A DNA stretch of 64,000 nucleotides from a bacterium (GCA_030430495.1 JAUIKM010000019.1:40507-104506); one strand, 5' to 3'; positions 16,234-24,715 are shown, counted from the stretch's first letter. The notes: generated by a model not told the origin, from the sequence alone. Numbers and translations: made by a program.

Positions 16234-17892
16234 ATGCAGGTACTGAATTTAATTAAACGCGAATCCAATATGTCCTTCCGCGGCCTGATCGGTCTGGCGG
16301 CGGTGAGCGGCATTGCCAACGCCGGCCTGCTCGCGCTGATCAACAACATTATCGGCAGCGAGGACAACTCGGCAACGGGGTTCAGCAGTCTGCTGCTCTT
16401 TGCGGTCGTCATCGCCGTGTTTTACTTCAGCAAAAAATACATCCTGCACCGCTCCACGATCATTGTTGAAAAAGTGGTGTCCAAACTGCGGATGCGCATC
16501 GCCGACAAAATCCGCAAGTCCGAACTGGCCGTGATTGAATCAATCGGCCGCTCCGACATTTACGCGCGCGTCACGCAGGACGCCAACTACATTTCACAGA
16601 CGGCGGCCTACCTGATCAACGCCTGTCAGGCCGCGGTGATGATCGGCGCGAGCGTGCTCTACCTGGCCTGGTTGTCCGTACCCGCATTCCTGATTACGGC
16701 CGTGGCGGTGGGCGGCGGATTTGTGTTTTACACCAATCGCCAGAAGTTAATCCGCAGCGACATCCGCACGATGTTTAAAAAGGAAACCGAGTTTTTTGAG
16801 TCGCTGAACGAGATTCTCTCCGGCATCAAAGAGCTCAAACTGCATCACCGCAAAAACGAACGCCTCTACGAGAGTTTTGTGCGCCTGGCGCGCGAAACGG
16901 AGGAAGTTAAAATCCGCACCGGTTTCCACTACGTGCACAACTTCAGCTTCTCGCAGATGTTTTTCTACGTGCTGATCGGCATCATGATTTTTGTGCTGCC
17001 CAAATTCGGCGGCGGCGAGATGGCCACGACGACCAAACTCGTCACGGCGCTCCTGTTTATTGTCGGCCCGATCGAATCGCTCGTCGGCAGCGTGCAGTTG
17101 TTTACAAAAGCCAATGTCGCCGCACAGAACATCGAAACGCTGGAGCGTCGGCTGGAGCAGGCCGCCGACCCGCGCCAGGCGGCCAGGCAGACTGCGGCGC
17201 CCTACCCGGACAATCCGCATTCCATCGAAGCGCTTGCGTTTAAACACTCAATTGAGCTGCGGAATCTCGAGTTTGAATACGCCAACGGCGCCGGCGGCGA
17301 ATCGTTCCGGGTCGGCCCGCTCGACCTGAGTGTTAAAAAGGGCGAGCGCCTGTTTATTGTCGGCGGAAACGGCAGCGGCAAATCGACTTTGTTAAAACTT
17401 GTCGCCGGGCTGTACTTTCCGGCGGGCGGGCACATCGCGGTTGACGACCGGGTGTTGATGCTGGACGACTACCCGGCTTACCGCGAACTTTTCTCGGCGG
17501 TCTTCACGGATTTCCACTTGTTCAAGTTTCTCTACGGCGTCGAACAGAGCGACCCGCAGGTATTCAGTCGTCTGCTGGAGATGCTGCATCTCAACGCCAA
17601 GACGTCGTTTACCGACGGCAAGTTCAGCGAGTTGAATCTCTCGACGGGCCAGCGCAAGCGCCTGGCGCTGATAGCCGCGATCGTGGAGGACAAGGAGATT
17701 CTGATTTTCGACGAGGCCGCGGCGGATCAGGATCCGGAGTTTAAGCGTCACTTTTACGAAACGCTGCTGCCGGAGCTGAGCGCGCGCGGCAAGACAATTA
17801 TTGCGGTAACGCACGACGACGTGTATTTTGACCGGGCGGACCGCGTGGTGAAGATGGAATTCGGCACGATCAGCCGCGAGGCGGACGTTTAG
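16234..17892 (+). CDS. Cyclic-peptide-type ABC exporter (fused permease-ATPase)
   Basis: 552 aa half-transporter with an N-terminal membrane domain (about six hydrophobic segments within 15-300) and a C-terminal ATPase. Walker A GGNGSGKST is at about 377-385, signature LSTGQRKR at 469-476, Walker B ILIFDEAAADQDP at 489-501, and H-loop VTHDD near 524-528. The variant LSTGQ signature and EAAADQDPEFK after Walker B fit the SyrD/PvdE/YojI group that exports cyclic or modified peptides, more than the MsbA lipid flippases (LSGGQ). GGAACAG precedes the start. It sits 27 bp after lpxD, so an envelope role is possible. No peptide-synthesis genes are nearby. Confidence 0.82.
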   Translation: MQVLNLIKRESNMSFRGLIGLAAVSGIANAGLLALINNIIGSEDNSATGFSSLLLFAVVIAVFYFSKKYILHRSTIIVEKVVSKLRMRIADKIRKSELAVIESIGRSDIYARVTQDANYISQTAAYLINACQAAVMIGASVLYLAWLSVPAFLITAVAVGGGFVFYTNRQKLIRSDIRTMFKKETEFFESLNEILSGIKELKLHHRKNERLYESFVRLARETEEVKIRTGFHYVHNFSFSQMFFYVLIGIMIFVLPKFGGGEMATTTKLVTALLFIVGPIESLVGSVQLFTKANVAAQNIETLERRLEQAADPRQAARQTAAPYPDNPHSIEALAFKHSIELRNLEFEYANGAGGESFRVGPLDLSVKKGERLFIVGGNGSGKSTLLKLVAGLYFPAGGHIAVDDRVLMLDDYPAYRELFSAVFTDFHLFKFLYGVEQSDPQVFSRLLEMLHLNAKTSFTDGKFSELNLSTGQRKRLALIAAIVEDKEILIFDEAAADQDPEFKRHFYETLLPELSARGKTIIAVTHDDVYFDRADRVVKMEFGTISREADV

Positions 17893-18109
17893 GATTTCGC
17901 CCGGGGCGCTGGCGTCTCACTTTGCCCACTCGCGGACTCGGGGCTGCACTGGCCGCTGGACACCTTTTTTGTTTGTCACGGGGATTGGAGTTGAGAGCTG
18001 AAGCACTATTGACAGACTTGCAGTTTGCGGCTGCGGTGTTTGAGGTTGGCTTGAGACTTCTGACTCAATGGCAAACAAGAGAAGGCTGTTAAAAATGGAG
18101 AAAATAATC

Positions 18110-18547
18110 ATGGATCAGTTTATGCAGGCGGCCATCGACGAGGCCAAAAAGGGAATTAACGAGGGCGGCATCCCGATCGGTTCGGTGTTGGTGCACAAGG
18201 GTGAAATTATCGGACGCGGCCACAACCAGCGCATCCAGCAGGGCAGCGTAATCCGCCACGGCGAGATGGACGCGCTCGAAAACGCCGGCCGCCAACCGGC
18301 CAGAGTTTATCGCGAATGTGTATTGTACACGACGCTTTCGCCCTGCCCGATGTGTTCGGGCACGATCCTGCTCTACAGCATCCCCAAAGTTGTCGTAGGA
18401 GAAAACCACACCTTTATGGGCGAGGAGGAATTGTTAAGGAGCCGCGGGGTGGAAGTCGTCGTGCTTAACAACGCCGAGTGCCGGCGGATGATGGAGAATT
18501 TCATCAGTTCCAGGCCGGAGGCGTGGAGGGAGGATATTGGGGAGTGA
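18110..18547 (+). CDS. Cytosine deaminase, yeast Fcy1-type
   Basis: 145 aa from ATG 18110, chosen for GGAG about 9 bases upstream; the frame opens 14 codons earlier. It is a zinc-dependent CDA-fold deaminase. His50 and Glu52 lie in HGEMD, and Cys79 and Cys82 in SPCPMC. Those residues, the EGGIPIGSVLV start and the tail ...ENFISSRPEAWREDIGE match the yeast cytosine deaminase pattern rather than TadA (HAE) or bacterial CodA (an unrelated amidohydrolase). It converts cytosine to uracil and ammonia in pyrimidine salvage. It stands alone between the ABC exporter and an AT-richer island. Confidence 0.85.
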   Translation: MDQFMQAAIDEAKKGINEGGIPIGSVLVHKGEIIGRGHNQRIQQGSVIRHGEMDALENAGRQPARVYRECVLYTTLSPCPMCSGTILLYSIPKVVVGENHTFMGEEELLRSRGVEVVVLNNAECRRMMENFISSRPEAWREDIGE

Positions 18548-18583
18548 GGTTAACAGTCGGCCTTACAGCGTTTGTGTTTGAAG

Positions 18584-19237
18584 TCAGCATTCAAGCTCAC
18601 AATTTTCGCCCCCGAAGAACAGTTCGTACAAATCCGGCGGAAAGTAGTAGTTATAAACATCCGCCGGTGTATTGGGCGGCAAGGGTACAATTACTACAAG
18701 ATAGGTAAGTTTTTCGTTGACCCAATCGTCCGAGAATGCGCGGCTTTCCAGCAAAAAGAGCCCGCATTTCCTGATGCAATTTTGAACGGCACAATCGGCG
18801 TTGGAGAGCAGATCATTATCCATCATTAGTTCGAATATCTGCTCTAGTACTTCGCGGCGAATGTCGCGACCACCCTTAAACATTGCATCGAACTGTAGCA
18901 GTTGCAGCAGAAAAGCCGTGCATTTCGAAACCACAACTTCATACCGCTTGAGTTGCAGAGAAATCCGAGTTAGTTTAACCAAAGAGAGAAACCCGGTGTA
19001 AAACTCCCGCCCTTGATCCACTTGCTTTCCATCGTTTTGTGCAATCGTATCTTGCAAGAGTTTTTGAATCCTTTTACACGCCCTATCAAAACTCCGAGCA
19101 TCCGCTTTTGGCAGCACCGAGTTCAACCACATTTCGAGGAACTTTGGGTTTTCACAGTACGCCATTCTAATCTGCCGGCGCAGTTGCTCATGGCTTGATT
19201 TATTGAGTATCAGTTCCATTGTCTCGTATTCAGTCAT
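18584..19237 (-). CDS. Hypothetical helical protein in the AT-richer island
   Basis: 217 aa, with ATG 19237 preceded by AGGATTGG. It is predicted mostly alpha-helical (FDRACKRIQKLLQDTIAQ; REVLEQIFELMMDN), with several Cys residues and an aromatic, proline-containing C-terminus (ADVYNYYFPPDLYELFFGG). No signal peptide. No family recognised. The base composition of this gene and the HNH gene is visibly more AT-rich than the flanks, suggesting joint acquisition. It lies convergent to the deaminase gene, with a 36-bp gap. Confidence 0.6.
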   Translation of the reverse strand: MTEYETMELILNKSSHEQLRRQIRMAYCENPKFLEMWLNSVLPKADARSFDRACKRIQKLLQDTIAQNDGKQVDQGREFYTGFLSLVKLTRISLQLKRYEVVVSKCTAFLLQLLQFDAMFKGGRDIRREVLEQIFELMMDNDLLSNADCAVQNCIRKCGLFLLESRAFSDDWVNEKLTYLVVIVPLPPNTPADVYNYYFPPDLYELFFGGENCELEC

Positions 19238-19593
19238 CTATCCAATCCTTGTTCCAATCGCATACATTGCAGTTCAATTGCGCTTAAACAGTCTTTTGTT
19301 TCAACGACGCACCGAGATTAAGCATATAATTAGACAATTGCCAGGTGTTTTTGCGCCATTTGAACAATGTGATCTGTTTGCCAACCAAGATTAAGCGGGG
19401 AAATATCTCAATCAGTCTGGATTATTAAGTTCGACAACCACAAAACCTGTCCCTGCCATTTGTTCTCAACTAGCCACGGTCATCTCGAATTTAGACACGT
19501 CCTTTGTTCGTCGCCGCGAAATTGATATTATTGCCGCGATCTTTGACTGATCTCAATCCACTTTGTCCAATTGTTATATGGCAACGGCGCACC
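19238..19593. promoter_or_regulatory. AT-rich divergent intergenic region
   Basis: Lies between the unknown minus-strand gene and the HNH endonuclease gene. Open frames here are short and show no domain. It presumably holds both promoters. Confidence 0.4.
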
Positions 19594-20796
19594 ATGAACA
19601 ATTATGTATATGCTGATGATTTTTCGGAGTTGTTGGCAAGGAAAACGGTTCCCAAATCATTTGAAATCACACTCGACCTACCGTCAATACCCATTCCAGG
19701 GGAGAACGATCGAATATTTCTGTGGCACTACCGCAAACCGCCGGCAGACGCTAAAGTGGTGGAATCTGTTATCATCGGGTATGGCGCTTGTATCGCTGTC
19801 AACGGGAAATCCAGACCGCAAACGATGCGTGTAAAATTGCAGGAAAAGAATTTAAAGCTCCAAACTAAGTATCAACAGAAAGTTGGAGCAAAGTCTGTCA
19901 ACGGTGATCCAGGATTAAAACATTCCGCACTTTCCAATTACCCCTCTGCGACGCCGAGTCTCATTCCGTTAAACTGGACACAAGCAAACCGCTTGCAAAC
20001 ACTCGTCCATAGTGTAGGCGTCAAATGGACGGAGGCAGAATCAATTGCCGGCCTATGGGCCTATTCTAAGGTTTATGGAGACAATCCTCCGGAAAACAAG
20101 CAGGAGTTCTATCGCTCCATGGCTTTAAAGATTGGCAAAGGCGTGAAGGCAGTCGAGCGCAAAATCGCCAACTTCCAAAGTCTCGATAGTTCATCGTCTC
20201 AACGTGGTTATGATCACAGCAGCGATTTGGACGCGCAGATTCGCAAACGCTATCTCAATGAGTACAACGGCAGAATCGATTATTATCGACTGATGGAAGA
20301 CTATAATGCACTGTGGAATGCAGGCACTCCTCATTCCGGAATGGAATTGCCGGATACACTACGAGAAACTCCCGCCCCAAACAGTTTCTATGCTCCCCGA
20401 AGTCTTCCCAAATCTGAATTCAAGGAAGTCACAACAACGCGACGAGATAGAAGACACCAGTCTAAATTTCGGGAGGAGTTGCTAAGAATCTACAACGACA
20501 AATGCGCAATTTCCGGTCACGGCCCGGTGGAGGTATTAGAGGCCGCTCACATTTCTGGTCTCTCCAACAGCGGCGACAACAATTATAGCAATGGCCTGAT
20601 TCTGCGTGCAGATATTCACCGACTATTTGACAAGAATTTGATTACGATAGATCCAAGCCAGAAAGTGTGCATCGACACTCAATTAAAAGACACACCTTAC
20701 ATGCAATTTGATGGCCATAAAATTCACTACGACTCCCAGGATCAGCCTGAGTTTCTTTGGTATTTGGGAGCCAGATTCGAACAAACGCTTTCTTAG
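19594..20796 (+). CDS. HNH endonuclease
   Basis: 400 aa from ATG 19594 (MNNYVYADDF). A start 30 codons upstream is possible, but that extension is hydrophobic and unlike a leader. The C-terminal domain (about 288-380) reads FREELLRIYNDKCAISG, then EAAHISG (about 316-322), GDN, NGLILRADIHRLFDKNLITI. This is the HNH nuclease of the McrA/restriction type, in which an H, an N (NGL) and an H (DIHRLFD) coordinate the metal. The middle (about 125-195) contains WTEAESIAGLWAYSKVYG...KQEFYRSMALKIGKG, a helical domain seen N-terminal to HNH in several restriction-like proteins. The gene is AT-richer than average and sits with an unknown partner, consistent with a mobile restriction or defence gene. Confidence 0.8.
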   Translation: MNNYVYADDFSELLARKTVPKSFEITLDLPSIPIPGENDRIFLWHYRKPPADAKVVESVIIGYGACIAVNGKSRPQTMRVKLQEKNLKLQTKYQQKVGAKSVNGDPGLKHSALSNYPSATPSLIPLNWTQANRLQTLVHSVGVKWTEAESIAGLWAYSKVYGDNPPENKQEFYRSMALKIGKGVKAVERKIANFQSLDSSSSQRGYDHSSDLDAQIRKRYLNEYNGRIDYYRLMEDYNALWNAGTPHSGMELPDTLRETPAPNSFYAPRSLPKSEFKEVTTTRRDRRHQSKFREELLRIYNDKCAISGHGPVEVLEAAHISGLSNSGDNNYSNGLILRADIHRLFDKNLITIDPSQKVCIDTQLKDTPYMQFDGHKIHYDSQDQPEFLWYLGARFEQTLS

Positions 20797-20843
20797 AGTT
20801 TAACAGTCCGCAGCAAATCATTTCACTGGCCAAAACACACCCC

Positions 20844-20869
20844 CCCCCGCAAACTCTCATCTGCGGGGG
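20844..20869. terminator. Hairpin terminator 3' of the HNH gene
   Basis: Arm CCCCCGCA (20844-20851), ten-base loop, then TGCGGGGG (20862-20869). It lies between the convergent HNH gene and the small gene at 20935, so it may serve both. Confidence 0.65.
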
Positions 20870-20934
20870 TGGTCTCTTCAGATATTCCAGATCCAATACT
20901 CACTCAGTGAGTGCTCAGTGGATGGCGGAACGGC

Positions 20935-21318
20935 TCACATCTTGAAGGTGTGCGTGCCCAGCGAAGTCGTGTCCGTCACGCCGTCGCTGTTAACATAGGA
21001 ACGCACGCCGTCCAGCACCATCGTGTTGTTCTCCAGATAATATCCCACCCAGGAATCCTCGATCGTGTAAGGGCGACCGTTCGGACGTTGCATCGCCTGG
21101 AAACGAATGCTGAAAGGCGCCACGCCGTCGCGACCGGCCTTTTTGCTGAACACCCAGTAGTATTGGCCGATGTTGCCCTTCTGCTGGATGCCGCCCTCGG
21201 GGCTGTTTTGCGCCTCGTACACCGCGTCGATCTGGCTGTTGGAGGAATTGGCCGAGTTGATCTGGATTTTGTAGGCGCCGTCTTCGGAAAGGTATGCACC
21301 AGGAACAGGAACAGACAT
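20935..21318 (-). CDS. Small soluble beta-rich protein, unknown
   Basis: 127 aa with a strong AGGAG seven bases before ATG 21318, suggesting high expression. No signal peptide. The sequence alternates short strands with Gly/Asn turns (GAYLSEDGAYKIQI; QYYWVFSKK; DSWVGYYLENNTMVLDG; SLGTHTF). The spacing of a Gly-Tyr start, a SPEG turn, central Trp-Val strand and LGTHTF end is reminiscent of avidin-like eight-stranded barrels, but I cannot align the biotin-pocket residues, so this is only a suggestion. The next gene upstream (21554) also has an excellent ribosome site. A 12-bp stem hairpin separates the two. Confidence 0.6.
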   Translation of the reverse strand: MSVPVPGAYLSEDGAYKIQINSANSSNSQIDAVYEAQNSPEGGIQQKGNIGQYYWVFSKKAGRDGVAPFSIRFQAMQRPNGRPYTIEDSWVGYYLENNTMVLDGVRSYVNSDGVTDTTSLGTHTFKM

Positions 21319-21464
21319 AATAAACTCCTGAAGTTAAGTTGAAAAAGGTAAATAGGGTCCCGTTTCGTCGCTGCGCGACAAAATGAGATGGTTAAACAAT
21401 TTTTCTGTGTTAAGTGGAAGGCAAACGTCGCAGAGTTGATTCAACCGCAGCGGTGAACACAAAA

Positions 21465-21502
21465 GCGCGGGCACGTTATGTGCACCAGTCACGTGCCCGC
21501 GC
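21465..21502. terminator. Strong hairpin between two small minus-strand genes
   Basis: GCGCGGGCACGT (21465-21476) pairs perfectly with ACGTGCCCGCGC (21491-21502) across a 14-base loop. It sits 3' of the 21554 gene and 5' of the 20935 gene, and could terminate or attenuate between them. Confidence 0.7.
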
Positions 21503-21553
21503 GTGGAGATGAGCCCGGAGACTCAGTTGCCTTCATTTGTTAATTTTGCTCGC

Positions 21554-22018
21554 TCACGCAGGATTCTCAGTCGGTTGCAGCCGGGCGATGATCGGCGGGT
21601 CCAGCAGCTCCATGTCGACCGCGCCGACGGTCCACTTCGTGCTGACCTCGCCGTCGATCCGCACCGCCTTGCCGCCGTTGCTGGATACCAGGCTGACGTT
21701 GAGGTCATACGAGATTTCGTTTGCGACAAAACCCTCCTGCACCGGACCGCCCGCAATGGTCGGCGTGATACTCATGTTAATCGAAGGGCCGTCGAGGAAG
21801 AGGCCCATGCTGCCCAGGTCGTAGGCCTGATGCGTCGGATTGCTGCTCAGAAACATTTGCAGCGACACTTCGTGGCTGCCGTCGGGATTCTGCAGGCCGA
21901 CCGTTGCGTGAAACTGACAGCCTATAATTGAACTGAGACCAACGTTAATATTCAGCGGAATTTCGGTCGTATTCAGTCGATTTCCGTCGCCGTTTAAGGC
22001 ATTATTGGTTTCCGGCAT
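21554..22018 (-). CDS. Small soluble beta-rich protein, unknown
   Basis: 154 aa; GGAGATGA lies 8 bases before ATG 22018. No signal peptide or membrane segment. The core alternates hydrophobic residues (EIPLNINVGLSSIIGCQFHATVGL; EISYDLNVSLVSS; KAVRIDGEVSTKWTVGAVDMELL), suggesting a beta-sandwich. It is the first gene facing the divergent helical-repeat gene at 22331, the same layout as the 3272/4023 pair, though I see no clear sequence similarity to the small proteins there. Function unknown. Confidence 0.6.
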   Translation of the reverse strand: MPETNNALNGDGNRLNTTEIPLNINVGLSSIIGCQFHATVGLQNPDGSHEVSLQMFLSSNPTHQAYDLGSMGLFLDGPSINMSITPTIAGGPVQEGFVANEISYDLNVSLVSSNGGKAVRIDGEVSTKWTVGAVDMELLDPPIIARLQPTENPA

Positions 22019-22330
22019 GATTCATCTCCACAATGATCAATTAAACACCAGTGGTTCGCGGATTGCCGGCCGGCCGACTTTGTCGATCCGGGTGGCCGCT
22101 GTTCCGCTCCGATTGACGGCAAAGTACAACCGCGCCCGTGCGCCGGAAATACAAAAGTCGCCCTGATATCAGCTTTCCAGTTGCGGACAGCGGCCAATAA
22201 ATGGCTATTTTCAAGAGGAAAGTGCATATTTGACGGGATTGCCTGCGGCCGGCGCCATGCTGACGATCAGCTTTCAAGTGCGCGCCGAGGCTCCTGAAAA
22301 TGCCTTTTTCACCTCGTCTGCGGATGACTC
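22019..22330. promoter_or_regulatory. Divergent intergenic region
   Basis: Separates the small beta-rich gene (minus) from the helical-repeat gene (plus). No gene or obvious hairpin seen. It presumably holds both promoters. Confidence 0.4.
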
Positions 22331-23920
22331 ATGCGGCCACAATCGGAACTCTTCAGCCTGATCCGGGCTATGAACAAACAGGAAAAACGCTACTTCAAAC
22401 TCTATGCCACGGCTTTTGTGCGCAATCGCGGCGGCAATAAACTGACCGAACTGTTTGACGCCTACGCCGCCCTCGACGACGGCAGGGATGAAGCCGAAGT
22501 AATTAAACGCCTGAGTCACGCGCCTACGCCGCGCCAACTGGCCACCGCCCGCTACGAGCTGACCAATCTGATTCTCAACAGCCTGGCAACGTATAACGCC
22601 GGCAAGTCGGCCGATGCGGACCTGCGCGCCATGCTGGCGCACATTCAGATTCTGTACAACAAAGGCCTCTACGAACACTGCCGCAAGGTGGTGAGCCGCG
22701 CGGCCGCAAAAGCGCGCGAATTTGACTACTTCAGTTATCTGATTGAGATTCTGGCCTGGGAGCGCAAACTCCTCCTGCGCCAGGCCGGCGCTCACTTTGA
22801 GGAATCGCTGCGGCGGTTTCACGAGGAACAACTTAACCTGCTGGAGCAGATAGCCGCCACCATTAAATATGAAGATCTGGCGGACCGCGTGCAGGAGGCG
22901 CATCGCGCCTACGCGCGTTTAAAAGGTGCATCAGCGCGCCGGAAACTTGACGAGATTGTACAATCCGATCTGTTAAACGCCGATCCCGATGGTTTGCCCT
23001 TTCACGCGCGGCTGGCCATGTTTCAGGCGCGCGGCAACTACGACTGGTTTGCCGGCAACGTGTCCGCCGCCATGGACAACTACCGGCTGGCCATCGACGC
23101 CTGGGAGGCGCAGCCGCAGCACATTCGCGACGATCCCGACAACTATAAACGTTATCTGACCAACTTCCTCAGCTGTGCGATCGCCATTCACGAATTCGAC
23201 GACTTTCAGGAAACGCTGCGCAAAATCAAAGCGCTGCCCTCGGCGTCGGTCGAATCGGACATCACGGTTTTTGGAATTGTCACCTACCTGGAACTCGTGT
23301 TTTACCTGCACAACGGCAAGCTGGACGAGGCGCGCAACGTGGTCAGTGAATTTGAAGCGGCGGCCCCGCGCTACGTCGGCCGTTTGCGGCCCGACCGTTT
23401 GATCAACCTCTACTACAACTGCAGCATGATCTACTTTCTCTCCGGCGACTACCACGGTGCGCTGCGGCATATTAACGACATCTTAAACGAGAGCAATGCG
23501 GAACCGAAGCGCGACATTCAGGAATTCACGCGCATTTTCCGCCTGCTGATTCACTACGAGTTAAACGACTTCGAGGCGCTCGAAAACATGTTCCGTTCGT
23601 CGCGGCGCTACCTCAACAACAGACGCCAGTTAAACAACTTTGGCAAAGTTGTCATCAGCGCCATTCGCAAACTGCTCAACGCGGCCGACGACAATGAACG
23701 TCGCAACATTGTTAAAGACTTGCGCAGCGCCCTGCTGGACATTCTGCAGGACGACGACAGCGCGGATCCGCTGGGCCTGATTGAAATCCTGTTCTGGACG
23801 GAGAGCAAACTGCGCAATCGCCCAATCGGCGAGCTGTTCAGCCGCGGCATTCAGGCCAACCGCGGACGCGACAAACGCGAACTTTTCACGCACTCCCTGG
23901 ACGCCGACTCAAAACCTTGA
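22331..23920 (+). CDS. Helical-repeat (TPR-like) protein, paralogue of the 4023 gene
   Basis: 529 aa, almost entirely helical. TPR-like pairs occur at ARGNYDWFAGNVSAAMDNYRLAIDAWEA (about 233-260), RLINLYYNCSMIYFLSGDYHGALRHI (about 356-381) and NDFEALENMFRSSRRYL. The opening SELFSLIRAMNKQEKRYFKLYATAF parallels the 4023 protein. No DNA-binding domain, signal peptide or enzyme motif. It faces the small beta-rich genes divergently, as in the first locus, and a VOC gene follows after 155 bp. The two loci look like related modules, with the helical protein as the conserved part. Role unknown; scaffold or regulator would fit the fold. Confidence 0.65.
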   Translation: MRPQSELFSLIRAMNKQEKRYFKLYATAFVRNRGGNKLTELFDAYAALDDGRDEAEVIKRLSHAPTPRQLATARYELTNLILNSLATYNAGKSADADLRAMLAHIQILYNKGLYEHCRKVVSRAAAKAREFDYFSYLIEILAWERKLLLRQAGAHFEESLRRFHEEQLNLLEQIAATIKYEDLADRVQEAHRAYARLKGASARRKLDEIVQSDLLNADPDGLPFHARLAMFQARGNYDWFAGNVSAAMDNYRLAIDAWEAQPQHIRDDPDNYKRYLTNFLSCAIAIHEFDDFQETLRKIKALPSASVESDITVFGIVTYLELVFYLHNGKLDEARNVVSEFEAAAPRYVGRLRPDRLINLYYNCSMIYFLSGDYHGALRHINDILNESNAEPKRDIQEFTRIFRLLIHYELNDFEALENMFRSSRRYLNNRRQLNNFGKVVISAIRKLLNAADDNERRNIVKDLRSALLDILQDDDSADPLGLIEILFWTESKLRNRPIGELFSRGIQANRGRDKRELFTHSLDADSKP

Positions 23921-24030
23921 AACGCTTCGCTTCTTTTGTTTGTCAGCGGGATCGAAGGCTCAAGTCTTCAAACTGCGTGACAAACAAAAAAATCGCCCAA
24001 GCCTGAGACGCCGCAGGCGGCTCAAAGCGC
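23921..24030. repeat. Dispersed T-rich repeats in opposite orientation, forming a stem
   Basis: TTTTGTTTGTCA (23934-23945) and its exact reverse complement TGACAAACAAAA (23978-23989) belong to two oppositely oriented copies of the dispersed repeat. They can form a 12-bp stem 3' of the helical-repeat gene. The right copy continues to AAAGCGCGAAGG at 24024-24035. Confidence 0.55.
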
Positions 24031-24075
24031 GAAGGTAGTACTGCAAACCATTTCCAAAACTAAACATAAAAAACC

Positions 24076-24459
24076 ATGAATCACAATCTCTCAGGACCGC
24101 TCGTCATGCTTAACGTCCCGGATGTACCCGCGGCGATCGCATGGTATGAAAATCTCGGATTTACCATCGAACGCACAAACCAGAAATGGGAACCGGACAG
24201 TGAAGTTAACTGGGCTTTTATGTCGTACGACAGGGTACAGATGATGTTAAACGCGCGGATGGCCGACGAGGGCGCGCACTCCGTCGTAACGCTGTATTTT
24301 AACGTCGCAGACTGCGACGCCTTCCACGATGCGATCAAGGACAAAGTGGAAGTGCGTTATGCGCCGTCGGACCAGTTCTACGGCATGCGCGATTTTGAGG
24401 TGCTGGACCTGAACGGGAATAGTTTGATATTTGGGCATCAGATAGCAGAAGAGCTGTGA
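24076..24459 (+). CDS. VOC (glyoxalase/bleomycin-resistance fold) protein
   Basis: 127 aa, one complete VOC unit of two beta-alpha-beta-beta-beta halves: MLNVPDVPAAIAWYENLGF (10-28) and LYFNVADCDAFHDAIKD (73-89), ending in FEVLDLNGNSLIFG with the usual metal Glu in FEV. The typical first-strand His is missing (VMLNV), so metal binding is uncertain. The family includes dioxygenases, lyases and drug-binding proteins; the substrate cannot be assigned. The last three codons (GAG CTG TGA) are the first nine bases of the palindromic repeat at 24451. Confidence 0.75.
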   Translation: MNHNLSGPLVMLNVPDVPAAIAWYENLGFTIERTNQKWEPDSEVNWAFMSYDRVQMMLNARMADEGAHSVVTLYFNVADCDAFHDAIKDKVEVRYAPSDQFYGMRDFEVLDLNGNSLIFGHQIAEEL

Positions 24460-24627
24460 GCCCTTAGGGCTCACAGCTCACGAAACAGAACCGTGCCAAA
24501 CTTCTGGCTTTCTGGAAAAGTCGTGCTACCGGGCGTGGATTGGTGATCAGCGGGCAGTATTTCAGGCTGAAAATAAAAAGAGCTGTGAGCCCTTAGGGCT
24601 CACAGCTCGTACGTAGTTTTACGTAGC
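24451..24627. repeat. Doublet of 29-bp palindromes with TACGTAG box
   Basis: Two perfect palindromes, 24451-24479 and 24580-24608 (arm GAGCTGTGAGCCC, TTA, reverse-complement arm), are separated by exactly 100 bp. The second is followed by TACGTAGTTTTACGTA (24610-24625). The same doublet with the same 100-bp spacer length recurs at 32484-32670. The position between the convergent VOC and giant 2 genes fits a bidirectional terminator. Confidence 0.85.
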
Positions 24628-24690
24628 CTCCCACGCCGATTCCTCAACCGGAACAGCGCCGAGATTACCAGCAGGTTCAACAGCGGCAGG
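24627..24690 (-). pseudogene. Remnant of an RND efflux-pump gene 3' end
   Basis: Read on the minus strand this piece translates as LPLLNLLVISALFRLRNRRG, matching the C-terminus of the intact pump at 32666 (ATLLNLLVIPALFWVMNGRG). The DNA agrees over most positions, for example CTGTTGAAYCTGCTGGT and GGCGCTGTTC. It is followed by the same TACGTAG box and palindrome doublet that follow the pump gene. It lies just 3' of giant 2, cut off from any pump gene, so it is a leftover of a segmental duplication. Confidence 0.7.
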
Positions 24691-24715
24691 TTGTTGTTTA
24701 ACCCGACGTCCGAGT

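Noticed and set aside
18110..18547. tRNA adenosine deaminase TadA
   Set aside because: TadA has HAE at the zinc site; this protein has HGE plus the Fcy1-type C-terminus.
24451..24608. Palindromes as insertion-sequence ends
   Set aside because: No transposase gene or target-site duplication is visible between or beside them.
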